Origin: Neolewinella aurantiaca
GTDB lineage: Bacteria > Bacteroidota > Bacteroidia > Chitinophagales > Saprospiraceae
Length of the DNA stretch: 64,000 nucleotides
Assembly (NCBI RefSeq): GCF_008014675.1
Contig: NZ_VOXD01000015.1
Coordinates: forward strand, 79,509-143,508
Direction of reading: 5' to 3'
The position numbers were made by a program, and so were the translations under genes. The notes under the pieces are model-generated. The model did no database searches, was not told where the DNA came from, and saw nothing but the letters and a program-made list of their open reading frames with translations. This document shows, one piece after another, positions 55,371 to 63,608 of the stretch. The stretch's first letter is position 1, and each line of letters starts with the position of its first letter.

Positions 55371-56579
55371 TCACTTAGAGAGAATAATGAGTTGTTGGAA
55401 GACCTCTTGGTCTAGAATCAACTGGCACCAATAGTTGCCGGCAGGTAAATCACGGAGGGAGACCGTTCGTCTTGGGCTAAATTCACCCAATGCTATCTCT
55501 TTAACCACTGACCCCGCGCTATTCAACAACCTGATGTTGTTTACACCTTTCGCAGTTTCAGCAGATGGAATTTCAATGGTTATCTCATCAGCCGTAACTG
55601 TGGGGTAAATTCTTATTGCATCCAGTGGATTTTTTTTGACCTCTTGCCCTGCGGTGTTCTGGAGTCCGAGTATGGGACGTTTGCTGGTATAAACTCCACG
55701 GAATCGCGTAGCAACTAAATCATTTTGCTCAAGACGTAAAAAATCCATCAGGAACTTGTCGGGAAGACCTGTTGATAGTATTTCGTTGCCTATCCCCAAA
55801 CCAATATCTCCCGAAAGGATTACAACCGAGCCATTAACGGCAAGCAGTTGGTCGATAACCCTCGCCTCCCGAGCACTTTCTAAATCAACTTCTTCCAACC
55901 ACTCTCCTTCTGGGGATTCCAGATTGAATATTCCCCGACCGGATGTACCCACTAATAACTTATTCTCAAACCAAGACAGACTGATCACATCGGTGAATTC
56001 CGAGCTTTGGTATTTAGACCAGCTCGCCCCCTGATCCGCACTGTAATACAGCGCACTCACACCCCCGGCAAATATACCAATCGGTGTTGCCTGCACTGTA
56101 TGGATGAACGAGGAATAGCCTCTCTTCGGTAGCTCCATTTTCTCCCACGATCTTCCCGCTAGTTCACGCTGATAGAGACCATTACTGGTACTGGCATACA
56201 AATAGGACTCATCCGTAGTTAGGTTATTCGTGTTGAGACAACCTAGATTTTCGTTACTCTCCTCCCAGCTTCTTCCAAAGTCTTGACTCACAAAGACACC
56301 GTGATGGCTAGTGGCCACAATAAGCCCTTGATCTTCAACATAAATCATGTCTCTAATGGCAAAATGCTGGGGAGATTCAGTAACCGCTTCCCAATGGTCT
56401 CCCCCGTCCGCACTTGAAAAGACCTCTCCCCCCAGGGTGCTCGATAAAATGAGGTCATTAACAACCAACAGCTTAGAAACTGGATACTCGGTAGGGTGAG
56501 ACGTTGGCCACCAGGAAATGAGTTGCCCAAAAACACAAAGAGGGAATAGGCAGGGTAGGAGAGTAAGGAGTTTAAACAT
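55371..56579 (-). CDS. Beta-propeller (BNR/sortilin-like) protein with T9SS type A sorting domain
   Basis: The 402-residue product has a signal peptide (MFKLLTLLPCLFPLCVFGQ) and a repeated SxDxGxxW signature (SADGGDHWE, SQDFGRSWEE, SADQGASW) of BNR/VPS10-like beta-propellers. The C-terminal 85 residues (IRIYPTVTADEITIE..., NNIRLLNSAG, LPAGNYWCQL, QQLIIL) are a type IX secretion sorting domain. It would be exported by T9SS, which is not encoded here, and attached to or released from the cell surface. It precedes the RHS gene in the same direction with a 4-base overlap to an alternative GTG start, so the two probably act in one pathway. Confidence 0.85.
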   Translation of the reverse strand: MFKLLTLLPCLFPLCVFGQLISWWPTSHPTEYPVSKLLVVNDLILSSTLGGEVFSSADGGDHWEAVTESPQHFAIRDMIYVEDQGLIVATSHHGVFVSQDFGRSWEESNENLGCLNTNNLTTDESYLYASTSNGLYQRELAGRSWEKMELPKRGYSSFIHTVQATPIGIFAGGVSALYYSADQGASWSKYQSSEFTDVISLSWFENKLLVGTSGRGIFNLESPEGEWLEEVDLESAREARVIDQLLAVNGSVVILSGDIGLGIGNEILSTGLPDKFLMDFLRLEQNDLVATRFRGVYTSKRPILGLQNTAGQEVKKNPLDAIRIYPTVTADEITIEIPSAETAKGVNNIRLLNSAGSVVKEIALGEFSPRRTVSLRDLPAGNYWCQLILDQEVFQQLIILSK

Positions 56580-57249
56580 AGTTTTAGATGTATTTGTCAG
56601 ACAGAAATAGTGGCTTGGGTATTACTTGCGAGAACCTCATCTTATGACTAAAGACGCAGGGACACTGTTTCTCCATATTCAGTTAAACCCTTGACTCAAT
56701 TAACCAAGAATCAAATCACTGAAAATTCCTATACCAGCTCCCCCGAATGAGGACGTAATAGCAATTCCAATAAAACTCAACGCTATGAAAGTTAAATTGG
56801 ATGTTAATAAAAGGGGCTGGGTAATTTTGAAGCCTTTTAAAAAAGGAGAGCTTCTTACCCTGTAAAGTTATTTATATTGTCGAGAAATAACTAGCGAATA
56901 TCTATTTTTAACATTTTACAAAATTCGAAAGCGTCAGACCAGAAATGAATATAATGCAGCATCCTTTTCTTGCTTGTCATCGTGTGGCCTTTCCTACATT
57001 TATCTACCAAATTTGACACATACTATTTCAAGCCCCATGTGTATAGTTTTTTGGCCGGGTATAGGTAGGATGAAGCACTTTTTGGCGCGGCCGCAGGTGC
57101 AATAAAAGTCGAGAAGAGCAGGGTAAGGGGGCCAAGTCGCCTTCGGATCATCAATACTAAGAACTACCAACTAAGCCATAAAGGCACCCTTCACAGGGCG
57201 CAGGGCCCGGGCGTGCCGGCAGCCACGCCCCCTTCACCACCTCCAGTCA

Positions 57250-57302
57250 AAAAACCGCGCAAAAAAGCCCGTCAAGTGTGCTGGCTTTTTTGCGCGGTTT
57301 TT
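57250..57302. terminator. 20-bp perfect hairpin, bidirectional terminator
   Basis: AAAAACCGCGCAAAAAAGCC (57250-57269) pairs exactly with 57283-57302 around 13 bases. The GC core is followed by T5 on the plus strand and by T runs on the minus strand too. It is about 565 bases upstream of the next gene and may insulate the RHS operon from the cluster at 57.8 kb. Confidence 0.75.
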
Positions 57303-57726
57303 CTCCCTCCGGTGGCTCGTGGTCGCGGCCGCCGTCCCTGCCCGGGCATCGCTGCCCCTTGTCTTGGGTGTTATCATTAGTTACTCCAGGAAAGCCTTGT
57401 CGTAAACTAAAACATAGTCTCTTCGCCACAAACAACGGGGCGACCATTATTATGCGCGGATTTTTCTCTTTGCTCGGCTGCCCGTGGCCCCCAAGGTGCG
57501 CGCAGCGCGCCTTGCGTCCGGAACCGCAGGGTCTGAGGCTCCGCGACCGGGGACCTTGTTCTCGGGGCCATTAAGCACGGTGCTTTGCCCCATCGTCACC
57601 AGCCAGGTATCATGCTCCAAAAACCAGGATCCAAAAGTGAAAACCGGAAAGCCACACTAACCAAAGCGTAGCACTCCTAACCCCCTGACAGCCAGTAAAT
57701 TAAATGCAATTATTTGTATTTTTATG

Positions 57727-57757
57727 TTGATAAAACCAACTAAAAATCGTATCTTTA
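57727..57757 (+). promoter_or_regulatory. Bacteroidota-type promoter for the 57868 cluster
   Basis: TTG at 57727-57729 and TATCTTTA at 57750-57757 are separated by 20 bases (consensus TTG-N19-21-TAnnTTTG). The first gene starts 110 bases later. Confidence 0.6.
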
Positions 57758-57867
57758 AGTAGGTTAAGGGGCTGACTTACAGCCATTTAGCCGCGCTTTA
57801 ACTTAATAGATAACCGCCCCGGGTGGCCAGTTTAAACAATGGCTGCCCGGGCACTTACTCCACACAA

Positions 57868-58554
57868 ATGCTTTTAGATACGCTTCTGGCGAAGGCCACC
57901 GGCATGCCCGGGCTCGAGCTTTGGCGCGGACTTGCGCCCCGCCGTTTCCTCATTGATCACCTGCTGGCGGACTTCATCCATGCTACCGAGATCCTTCCGG
58001 CGGATAATGCCAACGGGTTATTTGCCGTCATCACCACTTCACCGCTGGGCCTACCCCAGACCCTCCCGGAAGAATGGGAGGAGGTAGAGCGTTTGGGTGA
58101 GTACTTCGCCACCTTCCGCGTTCCGGCTGGTACCACGGCCCGTGGGGCCGTCGAAGCCCTTGCCTTAGAGCTCATTCCACTTTTCTACCCCTCCGAGGTC
58201 TTTGAGGGCAAGCTCATCGCCTGGCTGCAGAAAAAGCTAGGCGACGACCCCGATACCGTCAGCCCGACCGCTCCGCAGGGCGGCCCAGGTCCAGCCCCCT
58301 TCGGGCCGGTCAGGGTCATCGATATCCCCAGCCCCCACGACTACCACAAAGAACCAAAAAGCGAAGCCGAGCAAGACCTCGACTTCCTCTACGGAAACGG
58401 CAGCACACCACCCGAATATCACGGCTATAACCGTGACCGCCTCTGGCAGCCGCGCAGCGAATGTGCCGGTCAATTAGCCCCCGCCTACGGCCCACCAGAG
58501 GCTTCTGATCAAGACATCCAGGCCATGGAAGAGCAAGCTTTCTACTTCGGTTAA
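57868..58554 (+). CDS. Unknown cytoplasmic protein, first of a four-gene accessory cluster
   Basis: The ATG at 57868 (MLLDTLLAKATG) gives 228 residues; a GTG at 57823 would add fifteen. The N-terminal 130 residues are globular with LAPRRFLIDHLLADFIHAT and FRVPAGTTARGAVEALALEL, the C-terminal third is Pro- and Gly-rich and acidic, ending in QAMEEQAFYFG. No family is known to me. It is followed by two further unknown genes and the ArdC-like gene in the same direction, with repeat E in the gap at 58581-58606. Clusters of this kind on plasmids usually code for accessory DNA-metabolism proteins; no direct evidence here. Confidence 0.55.
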   Translation: MLLDTLLAKATGMPGLELWRGLAPRRFLIDHLLADFIHATEILPADNANGLFAVITTSPLGLPQTLPEEWEEVERLGEYFATFRVPAGTTARGAVEALALELIPLFYPSEVFEGKLIAWLQKKLGDDPDTVSPTAPQGGPGPAPFGPVRVIDIPSPHDYHKEPKSEAEQDLDFLYGNGSTPPEYHGYNRDRLWQPRSECAGQLAPAYGPPEASDQDIQAMEEQAFYFG

Positions 58555-58649
58555 AATCAATCATTTATCGGCCTCCCTGGCTCCCCCTTTGGGGGCTGGG
58601 GGGCTTCACCCGCCCGCAAAATAATAGGGCAGAATCAACAACCATTGCC

Positions 58650-59258
58650 ATGACAACCAATTACTCCCCACTATCCGACCCCGCATCCTTCGCCAAAGCT
58701 CTCCCCGAGCGCGTCACCTACCTCGAAGGTCTCCCTCGTAATTACAGGTTCAACGCTAAGGAAGGCACCCTCAACTACGAGAAGGAAAAAGAAATCACCT
58801 CCAACGGCTCCACCTTCTGCATCCTGCCTTTAGCCTTGCGCGTATTTACCGCGCCCCTGTTCAAAGGCCCCGATCGCAAGTGGCTCGAGATCTTCTTCCT
58901 CAATAAGAGTGGCCATGTGTGCGGCGTCTTGTTCCACTCCTCCAGCGTCGACCGTTTCTACGACGCCGCCGGCAAGCGGATGGTTTACGACGGCGTTAGC
59001 CCCATCACCTCCCTGATCACTGTCCGCCCCTTGCCCCGCAAGCACCCCGAGCACGGCCCGTATTACGTCGCCGATTTCAGTTTCGAGGAACTGCCCAAAG
59101 AAGCCATAGCCAAAGCCGAGGCCATCCGCGAAGCACTCCCGCCCATCTACCGCGACGATACCGTCACCCACCCCGAAACCATCCTGCTTCAAGACGGCTA
59201 TCAAGCCCCCGACTACGAAGCTCAATCCACAGAAGTAACCGAGCATGTCGCAGCTTAA
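58650..59258 (+). CDS. Unknown protein of the accessory cluster
   Basis: The 202-residue protein has no signal or membrane helix. Motifs include LPRNYRFNAKEGTLNYEK (residues 28-45), FCILPLALRVF, WLEIFFLNKSGHVCGVLFH and YYVADFSFEELPKEA. The alternation of strands and helices suggests one compact domain with possible single-strand nucleic acid binding, but this is a guess. Its 3' end overlaps the next gene by 14 bases, so co-translation is likely. Conserved size and C-ending codons support it as real. Confidence 0.6.
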   Translation: MTTNYSPLSDPASFAKALPERVTYLEGLPRNYRFNAKEGTLNYEKEKEITSNGSTFCILPLALRVFTAPLFKGPDRKWLEIFFLNKSGHVCGVLFHSSSVDRFYDAAGKRMVYDGVSPITSLITVRPLPRKHPEHGPYYVADFSFEELPKEAIAKAEAIREALPPIYRDDTVTHPETILLQDGYQAPDYEAQSTEVTEHVAA

Positions 59259-59700
59259 CGACCTCCACTCACGCCCCTTCTCCCGGTCCAGCACCGGGAG
59301 AAGCGCGGCACCGGTGGCCCAGTACCCCCGCGCACCGTTTCCTAAAGTCGCCGCGCTCCTCATCGACCCCGACACCCGCACCATCCGCACCGTTTACGTC
59401 CGTGCCACCGGTACCGGTCTCCGGGAAATCTTCGGCGACCAGCGCGTCACCCACGTCGACCGCGACTTCTTCCGTGCCTACGGCACCAGCCAGTACCACG
59501 AAGAGGTAACCAACCGCGCCATCTTACCCGGTGCCCGTCTCAGCGTCCAGGGGAAAATCCTGATCACCGGCCCCCGGTTCACCGAAATCATCGGCGAGGT
59601 TTCCTATGAGATCATGCAGGGAACCAAGTTCAGCCGCTGCGATGCACACGAGCCGCAGCGGTTAAAACTAGGTTACTCATCCAGTAATATCTCAAAATGA
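59245..59700 (+). CDS. DUF3846-like small protein
   Basis: The 151-residue protein starts inside the preceding gene. Residues about 33-125 (VAALLIDPDTRTIRTVYV, LREIFGDQRVTHVDRDFF, AILPGARLSVQGKILITGP) resemble the DUF3846 type found in phage and plasmid accessory regions. The first 28 residues are Ser/Arg/Pro-rich (SRPFSRSSTGRSAAP) and encoded by a GGTCCAGCACCGGGAGAAGC-like hairpin sequence that may itself be a repeat. Function is unknown. Confidence 0.55.
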   Translation: MSQLNDLHSRPFSRSSTGRSAAPVAQYPRAPFPKVAALLIDPDTRTIRTVYVRATGTGLREIFGDQRVTHVDRDFFRAYGTSQYHEEVTNRAILPGARLSVQGKILITGPRFTEIIGEVSYEIMQGTKFSRCDAHEPQRLKLGYSSSNISK

Positions 59701-59724
59701 TTTTGCGTGTCTGTAGGTGTTTTT

Positions 59725-60011
59725 TCGCAGGGTAGGGGAGCCAATGTCAGAAGCTTGTAAAACGGCTCTTCTCCCTGCTTTTCCTAGCCCCCCCTTTGGG
59801 GGTTGGGGGGCTTCCACAGCACCTGCGGCCGCGCCTAAAATGCTGCACTCCAAGACCACCGACCTCAAGCCACAATTACCCGCCAAGATCACTGATTCCT
59901 GCCCGAAAACATAGCCGGAAAGTCCCCCCTCTCCCTAGGAGAGGGGCTGGGGAAGAGGGTTTAAATGCCTTCGCTCCAACCACATTTTTCTAACCTTTAA
60001 ACCACAATTCC
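59725..60011. repeat. Repeats E, D and C between cluster genes
   Basis: A repeat E copy (CCCCTTTGGGGGTTGGGGGG, 59792-59811), an inverted repeat D (59819-59835) and a repeat C core (CTCTCCCTAGGAGAGG, 59930-59945, with a GGGGCTGGGG half) lie in a row. CAGGGTAGGGG at 59729-59739 is the tail seen next to other repeat D copies. No gene is supported. Confidence 0.75.
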
Positions 60012-60977
60012 ATGCCTTCCAAAACCAAACGCGCACCGCGCGTAAAGCCAGACCTATACCAGGTCATCACTAACAAAGTCATCGAGCTCCTCGAAGCCGG
60101 AACCGTTCCCTGGCAACGCCCCTGGAACCAGTACGGACTCGCCCGCAACTACGCCACTGGCCACGTCTACACCGGCATCAATGCCTTTTTACTCAACTTC
60201 TTCCCGAATTTCGACGTGCCCTTTTACCTCACCTACAAGCAAGCCCAGGCCCTCGGTGGCCAGGTCCGCAAAGGGGCCAAAGCCGAAACGGTCTACTTTT
60301 TCAAGACTTTATATAAGAATGTTGATGGCAAAATCCTCAAAGCCGCAGAGCTCGCAAAACTGAAAGAAAGCTCCCCCTCTGGGGGATGGGGGGCCGCCAT
60401 TCCAATGCCCCGAACCTTCCACCTGTTCAACATCGCCGATATCGACGGCATCAACTTTGAAATTCCTGAGCTGAAGGAAAACCCCAGCGCCCCGATCGAG
60501 GCTTGCGATAATTTCGTTGCTTCATTCCCCCTTTGGGGGCCAGGGGGCCTCGAAATCCGTCACGACGACCTGAACCACGCCTTCTACACACCTAAAGCCG
60601 ACCGCATCAATATGCCACCGTTGCCCCGCTTTCATTCGCCCGAGGCCTACTACAAAACCCTCTTTCACGAAACCATCCACAGCACCGGCCATGCCTCCCG
60701 CCTCAGTCGCCCCGGCATCACACTACCAAAGGAACAACGCAAGCCAGGGTCGGAAACCCACGCTCAGGAAGAACTCATCGCCGAACTCGGCGCCGTCTAC
60801 CTTTGTCAGCACGCTGGCATCACTGTTGCTCCCCCTTTGGGGGCTGGGGGGCTGGAGAACGCCGCCGCTTACATCGATTCTTACCTCCAGCTGCTCAAAA
60901 ACGACAAACGCTTCCTCTTCCAGGCGTCCAGCCAGGCGCAGAAGGCGGTTAACTTTTTGCTGGAGGTACCTACGTAG
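60012..60977 (+). CDS. ArdC-like antirestriction protein with zincin domain
   Basis: The 321-residue product has the ArdC N-terminal single-strand DNA-binding part (PDLYQVITNKVIELLEAGTVPW, RNYATGHVYTGINAFLL, KQAQALGGQVRKGAKAETVYFF) and a C-terminal zincin with FHETIHSTGHASRL (HExxH near 221-225) and AQEELIAELGAVYLC downstream. ArdC proteins protect incoming plasmid DNA from restriction during transfer. Three copies of repeat E are within the frame, encoding ESSPSGGWGA (60371-60394), SFPLWGPGGLE (60525-60550) and APPLGAGGLEN (60829-60853). They sit between structural elements and keep the frame. Family members without these insertions are shorter in the same places, as far as I can recall. Confidence 0.87.
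   Translation: MPSKTKRAPRVKPDLYQVITNKVIELLEAGTVPWQRPWNQYGLARNYATGHVYTGINAFLLNFFPNFDVPFYLTYKQAQALGGQVRKGAKAETVYFFKTLYKNVDGKILKAAELAKLKESSPSGGWGAAIPMPRTFHLFNIADIDGINFEIPELKENPSAPIEACDNFVASFPLWGPGGLEIRHDDLNHAFYTPKADRINMPPLPRFHSPEAYYKTLFHETIHSTGHASRLSRPGITLPKEQRKPGSETHAQEELIAELGAVYLCQHAGITVAPPLGAGGLENAAAYIDSYLQLLKNDKRFLFQASSQAQKAVNFLLEVPT
60371..60853 (+). repeat. Three in-frame repeat E copies in the ArdC-like gene
   Basis: Each copy follows CCCCCTTTGGGGGCTGGGGGGC with small changes. Two more copies lie outside genes at 58581-58606 and 59788-59813. The CCCCC/GGGGG arms can pair around TTT. Confidence 0.88.
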
Positions 60978-61025
60978 GTACTAGTTTCAAAGGTTTAGCG
61001 AACTCGTAACCTGTCAGTTTAGAGT

Positions 61026-61071
61026 GGGTCATATGACCCGCTTTAAACTAGGGGATATCCCCTAGTTTAAA
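61026..61071. repeat. Two adjacent perfect palindromes
   Basis: GGGTCATATGACCC (61026-61039) is followed by a 30-bp palindrome whose left half is TTTAAACTAGGGGAT (61042-61056). The second one covers the stop codon of the KilA-N gene (61067-61069). They lie between convergent genes and may act as a terminator or protein-binding site. Sequence differs from the palindrome at 17718 but the form (no loop, GTGG/GGGG core, AT centre) is similar. Confidence 0.9.
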
Positions 61072-61918
61072 AAGTAAAGCGACCCCAGCCTCGTTTGTGC
61101 TGGGCAAGTTCGAGAACCGCTTCTTTTTCAGGAGTAGAGCAGAATAATTTAATGTACTCGTCAGCTTTAACGGTAAGACGAACCAAGCGCTCTTCGGCCG
61201 AGTAGCCGTTCTCTTGCATCTCCTGACTAATAACCTGAAGTGCCGTTACGGCTTTTAGCTCTTCCTTTGTAGCAAAGTCTCTCATGTTTTTGCGAGCGTT
61301 TTTTTGCGGAAACTTTGCTCGCCAGGTCATCGCAGTCATCCCCCACATAGCCAGGTTGATCATGTCCGCCTCAATGGAAGCAAATCGCCTTTCAAAAAGA
61401 GGGTCTGCGGAGGCAGGTAAAGACGACAAAGCTTTACCCGTCGGAAGCCGGAGCGTTTCACTGGCCAGCTCGCGGGTCATTCGCTTTTCGATCATGTGCT
61501 TACCGTGTACAGAGTTAAGTAACTTAAGGTAACCACGTAGCGTGCCTAAGTAAAATTTGGGATCCAGCCAGTTGGTGAAATGGATGGCCCATTCGACGGC
61601 AGCGTAGGTTCCGCCGCTGCGCCCCCTCTTCGAGTAAATACCGATACAGCCTGATTGGTTAAGTTGATTAGCCGAAATCCGGAAAGAGCCAGCACCGGTC
61701 TGAGCTCTTATTTGAGCAAACTGCTCGACGTCGAATCCCGGATTGGTAGCCATTTCCCACTCCTGAACAAAAGCTAGGGTAGCGGACAAGCGCAACCAAT
61801 CCTGGATCAGAGGACTAGGGGTGCCTTTCAAAGATGCTATGTCCGTTAGGGACATATAACCATTGTCAAATTTGATCTTGCGACCTTCAACAATCAGGTC
61901 TTCATCCTCTTTAGCCAT
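61067..61918 (-). CDS. KilA-N domain protein, copy 2
   Basis: The 283-residue protein is a full-length paralogue of the one at 18064-18918: it shares the SLTDIASLKG region, FVQEWEMATNPGFD, GSFRISANQL, GIYSKRGRSGGTYAAVEWAIHF and the ending LAQHKRGWGRFTF. The KilA-N DNA-binding domain spans about residues 15-150. It is convergent with the ArdC-like gene and separated from it by palindromes. Its 5' region (61919-62200) is AT-rich. Two diverged copies 43 kb apart suggest both are maintained. Function is unknown; phage KilA is toxic when overproduced. Confidence 0.85.
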   Translation of the reverse strand: MAKEDEDLIVEGRKIKFDNGYMSLTDIASLKGTPSPLIQDWLRLSATLAFVQEWEMATNPGFDVEQFAQIRAQTGAGSFRISANQLNQSGCIGIYSKRGRSGGTYAAVEWAIHFTNWLDPKFYLGTLRGYLKLLNSVHGKHMIEKRMTRELASETLRLPTGKALSSLPASADPLFERRFASIEADMINLAMWGMTAMTWRAKFPQKNARKNMRDFATKEELKAVTALQVISQEMQENGYSAEERLVRLTVKADEYIKLFCSTPEKEAVLELAQHKRGWGRFTF

Positions 61919-62625
61919 GCCTCATTAATTTACCACAATGTACGACTTTTCACCATTAAAAACCACTAGTTGTTAGTAGTTTGGTCTGCTTCTCGCCTGA
62001 TTTTATGAAAGGATGAGTCTTTAAATAACTGCTTAGGGAGGCATCAAATTTCGTGGGGTTCGACATGATCCAAAAATCAAGTATCTGAAAACAAAAGCGC
62101 GACCCCACCCCATAAGGCAAGCCGCGCAAAAACTTAATAGATAAGCACACAAGATAGTAAACTTCAAACTATTTGCGGCAAAATATTTAAGAGCTGATGC
62201 TTCAAATGTTAAGTTTTTGGTCACCCCTATGTACCCATCACCAATTTCCCTGTCTTTAGGGATCACCCGTTACATCTGGGCGCAAACCAGATTGTCGCGA
62301 TTGCTCCTCCCCAGCGCACCCAATGTCGTCAGGGCCAGCGGCTCCGTTCTCTTCGAACTCACTGGCGTCATGTGGACGGGCCTCTCCCTCGGGTCAGATG
62401 GCGCAGCTGCCGTCCAGCTGGGGCCGATATTAGAAGTAGGCGAAGGCTTCGTGAAAGCGGGGGTTCAGATACTCTCAAGTATTGGCGGCATCAGAGTCGC
62501 TCAAGGCTATAGTTATGACTTTGTTTTGGGGTATAGTCAGCCGCTTTAGAAGTTTCAACTGCTCTGGTACCGCTACCCACCAAAACAGACTTGCATTTAC
62601 AAGTTCAAACCCCTATTTTTAGACG
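61919..62625. other. Intergenic region with a 40-bp repeat
   Basis: The 40 bases at 62279-62318, starting GGCGCAAACCAGATTGTCGC, are identical to 63634-63673. A 110-codon frame (62217-62549) crosses this repeat and lacks recognisable features, so I do not call it. GCGCGACCCC near 62098 to 62125 is a short GC island in AT-rich sequence. Nothing else is seen. Confidence 0.6.
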
Positions 62626-62802
62626 GTGAAACCCTACCAATACCAGCAACCACTCCGCGAGGTTCGCCTACCCCTTCAACAAGTTCCCCGCAACATCCTC
62701 CGTTCCATCGTCCAGGATGCTCACTTCCGCAACGACCGGTACCCCAAATTCGTCGTCCTCGGTTATAAGGGTAGGGTAGTGACGTATTATCGGGCGGCTT
62801 GA
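62626..62802 (+). CDS. Very small basic protein of unknown function
   Basis: From a GTG at 62626 (VKPYQYQQPLREV) to the stop at 62800-62802 there are 58 codons. The product is basic, with LQQVPRNILRSIVQDAHF and a C-terminal KFVVLGYKGRVVTYYRAA, consistent with a helix followed by two strands. Codon third positions are mostly C, like real genes around it. It may be a small DNA- or RNA-binding protein, but also a gene remnant. No Shine-Dalgarno site is visible, as is normal here. Confidence 0.4.
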   Translation: MKPYQYQQPLREVRLPLQQVPRNILRSIVQDAHFRNDRYPKFVVLGYKGRVVTYYRAA

Positions 62803-62834
62803 ATCATTAGTCCATTACAGCTATGAGGTCCTAC

Positions 62835-63566
62835 TCATAAGCGATTAGCCTCAAAGATCTCCTTTAATGCTTCAACGGATAACGTCTCCAGTTGGCGATG
62901 AAGCATCCGATGACAATTCGAGCACACCAAGGCCAGGTCCTTCAGTCTGGTCTTCTCATCAGGCTGCAACGTCGACAAAGGCCGACGGTGATGACACTCA
63001 ATAAAACCAAGCCCGAGATCCCCATAGACTTCAGTAAAGTTGAACGCACAGACTTCACACACCAATTTGCCACTCTTCGCCATCTCAACTCGCTTCTTCT
63101 TGGCTACAATGCTTTTGTCTCGCTCCCTAAACTTGTGGAGCCTAAAGACAACAGCTCCTTCATCCACCCCGTTGTCAAAGGAGTCAGCCGATTCTATTTC
63201 AGCTAATTTATCGTTAAGCACAGGATGTGCTGCAATTGACCGTATCTGATTCGCCAGACGACGCAAATCCTCTCTACGCCCCGCGAATTCCTCAAATATT
63301 TGCCTGTCAAGCTTAGAGCCGTTTTGAATCCCTACACCTTTATAGTGTGGGTCAATCGCTAAAAGGTTACCCAGCTTCAATTCTATACCTGATCGATTCC
63401 GAAACATTGGTGGCCGTACACTAAGTGGATGAATCCGTAGCGCGTTCAAGGTATCTGATAACTCTTGCATCTGCTCCAGCTTACTTACGTCCGTACGCTC
63501 GTTGATGGAAAAGTAGAGGTCTAAAAGAAGTATCGCTTCGTCTCGGGTCCAGTTAGGTGATTTCAT
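62835..63566 (-). CDS. HNH endonuclease family protein
   Basis: The 243-residue protein has a Cys4 zinc site CEVC (about 168-171) and CSNCHRML (about 212-219) around the HNH core ECHHRRPLS (about 190-198) and the final His. The N-terminal 110 residues (WTRDEAILLLDLYF, SVRPPMFRNRSGIELKLGNL) occur in many restriction-associated HNH proteins, where they probably read DNA modification or sequence. The MKSPNWTRDEAI start fits. It stands alone and could be a solitary modification-dependent nuclease. Confidence 0.88.
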   Translation of the reverse strand: MKSPNWTRDEAILLLDLYFSINERTDVSKLEQMQELSDTLNALRIHPLSVRPPMFRNRSGIELKLGNLLAIDPHYKGVGIQNGSKLDRQIFEEFAGRREDLRRLANQIRSIAAHPVLNDKLAEIESADSFDNGVDEGAVVFRLHKFRERDKSIVAKKKRVEMAKSGKLVCEVCAFNFTEVYGDLGLGFIECHHRRPLSTLQPDEKTRLKDLALVCSNCHRMLHRQLETLSVEALKEIFEANRL

Positions 63567-63608
63567 GGGCGGTAAATTAGAGCATTTAAGTTTCTATGCG
63601 GTTCCGGT

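Larger units (their letters stand above)
56580..57867. other. Long gene-free region with hairpin, repeat D and a promoter
   Basis: The AT-rich part 56580-57050 presumably contains the promoter of the propeller-RHS operon on the minus strand, but no exact -33/-7 pair is obvious. A repeat D copy lies at 57084-57102. The 20-bp hairpin and promoter are listed separately. The stretch 57300-57600 is GC-rich with short frames I do not support as genes. Confidence 0.6.

Noticed and set aside
62217..62549. A 110-codon frame
   Set aside because: It runs across a 40-bp interspersed repeat, has no recognisable domain and begins in AT-rich sequence. It could be a remnant but I cannot support it.
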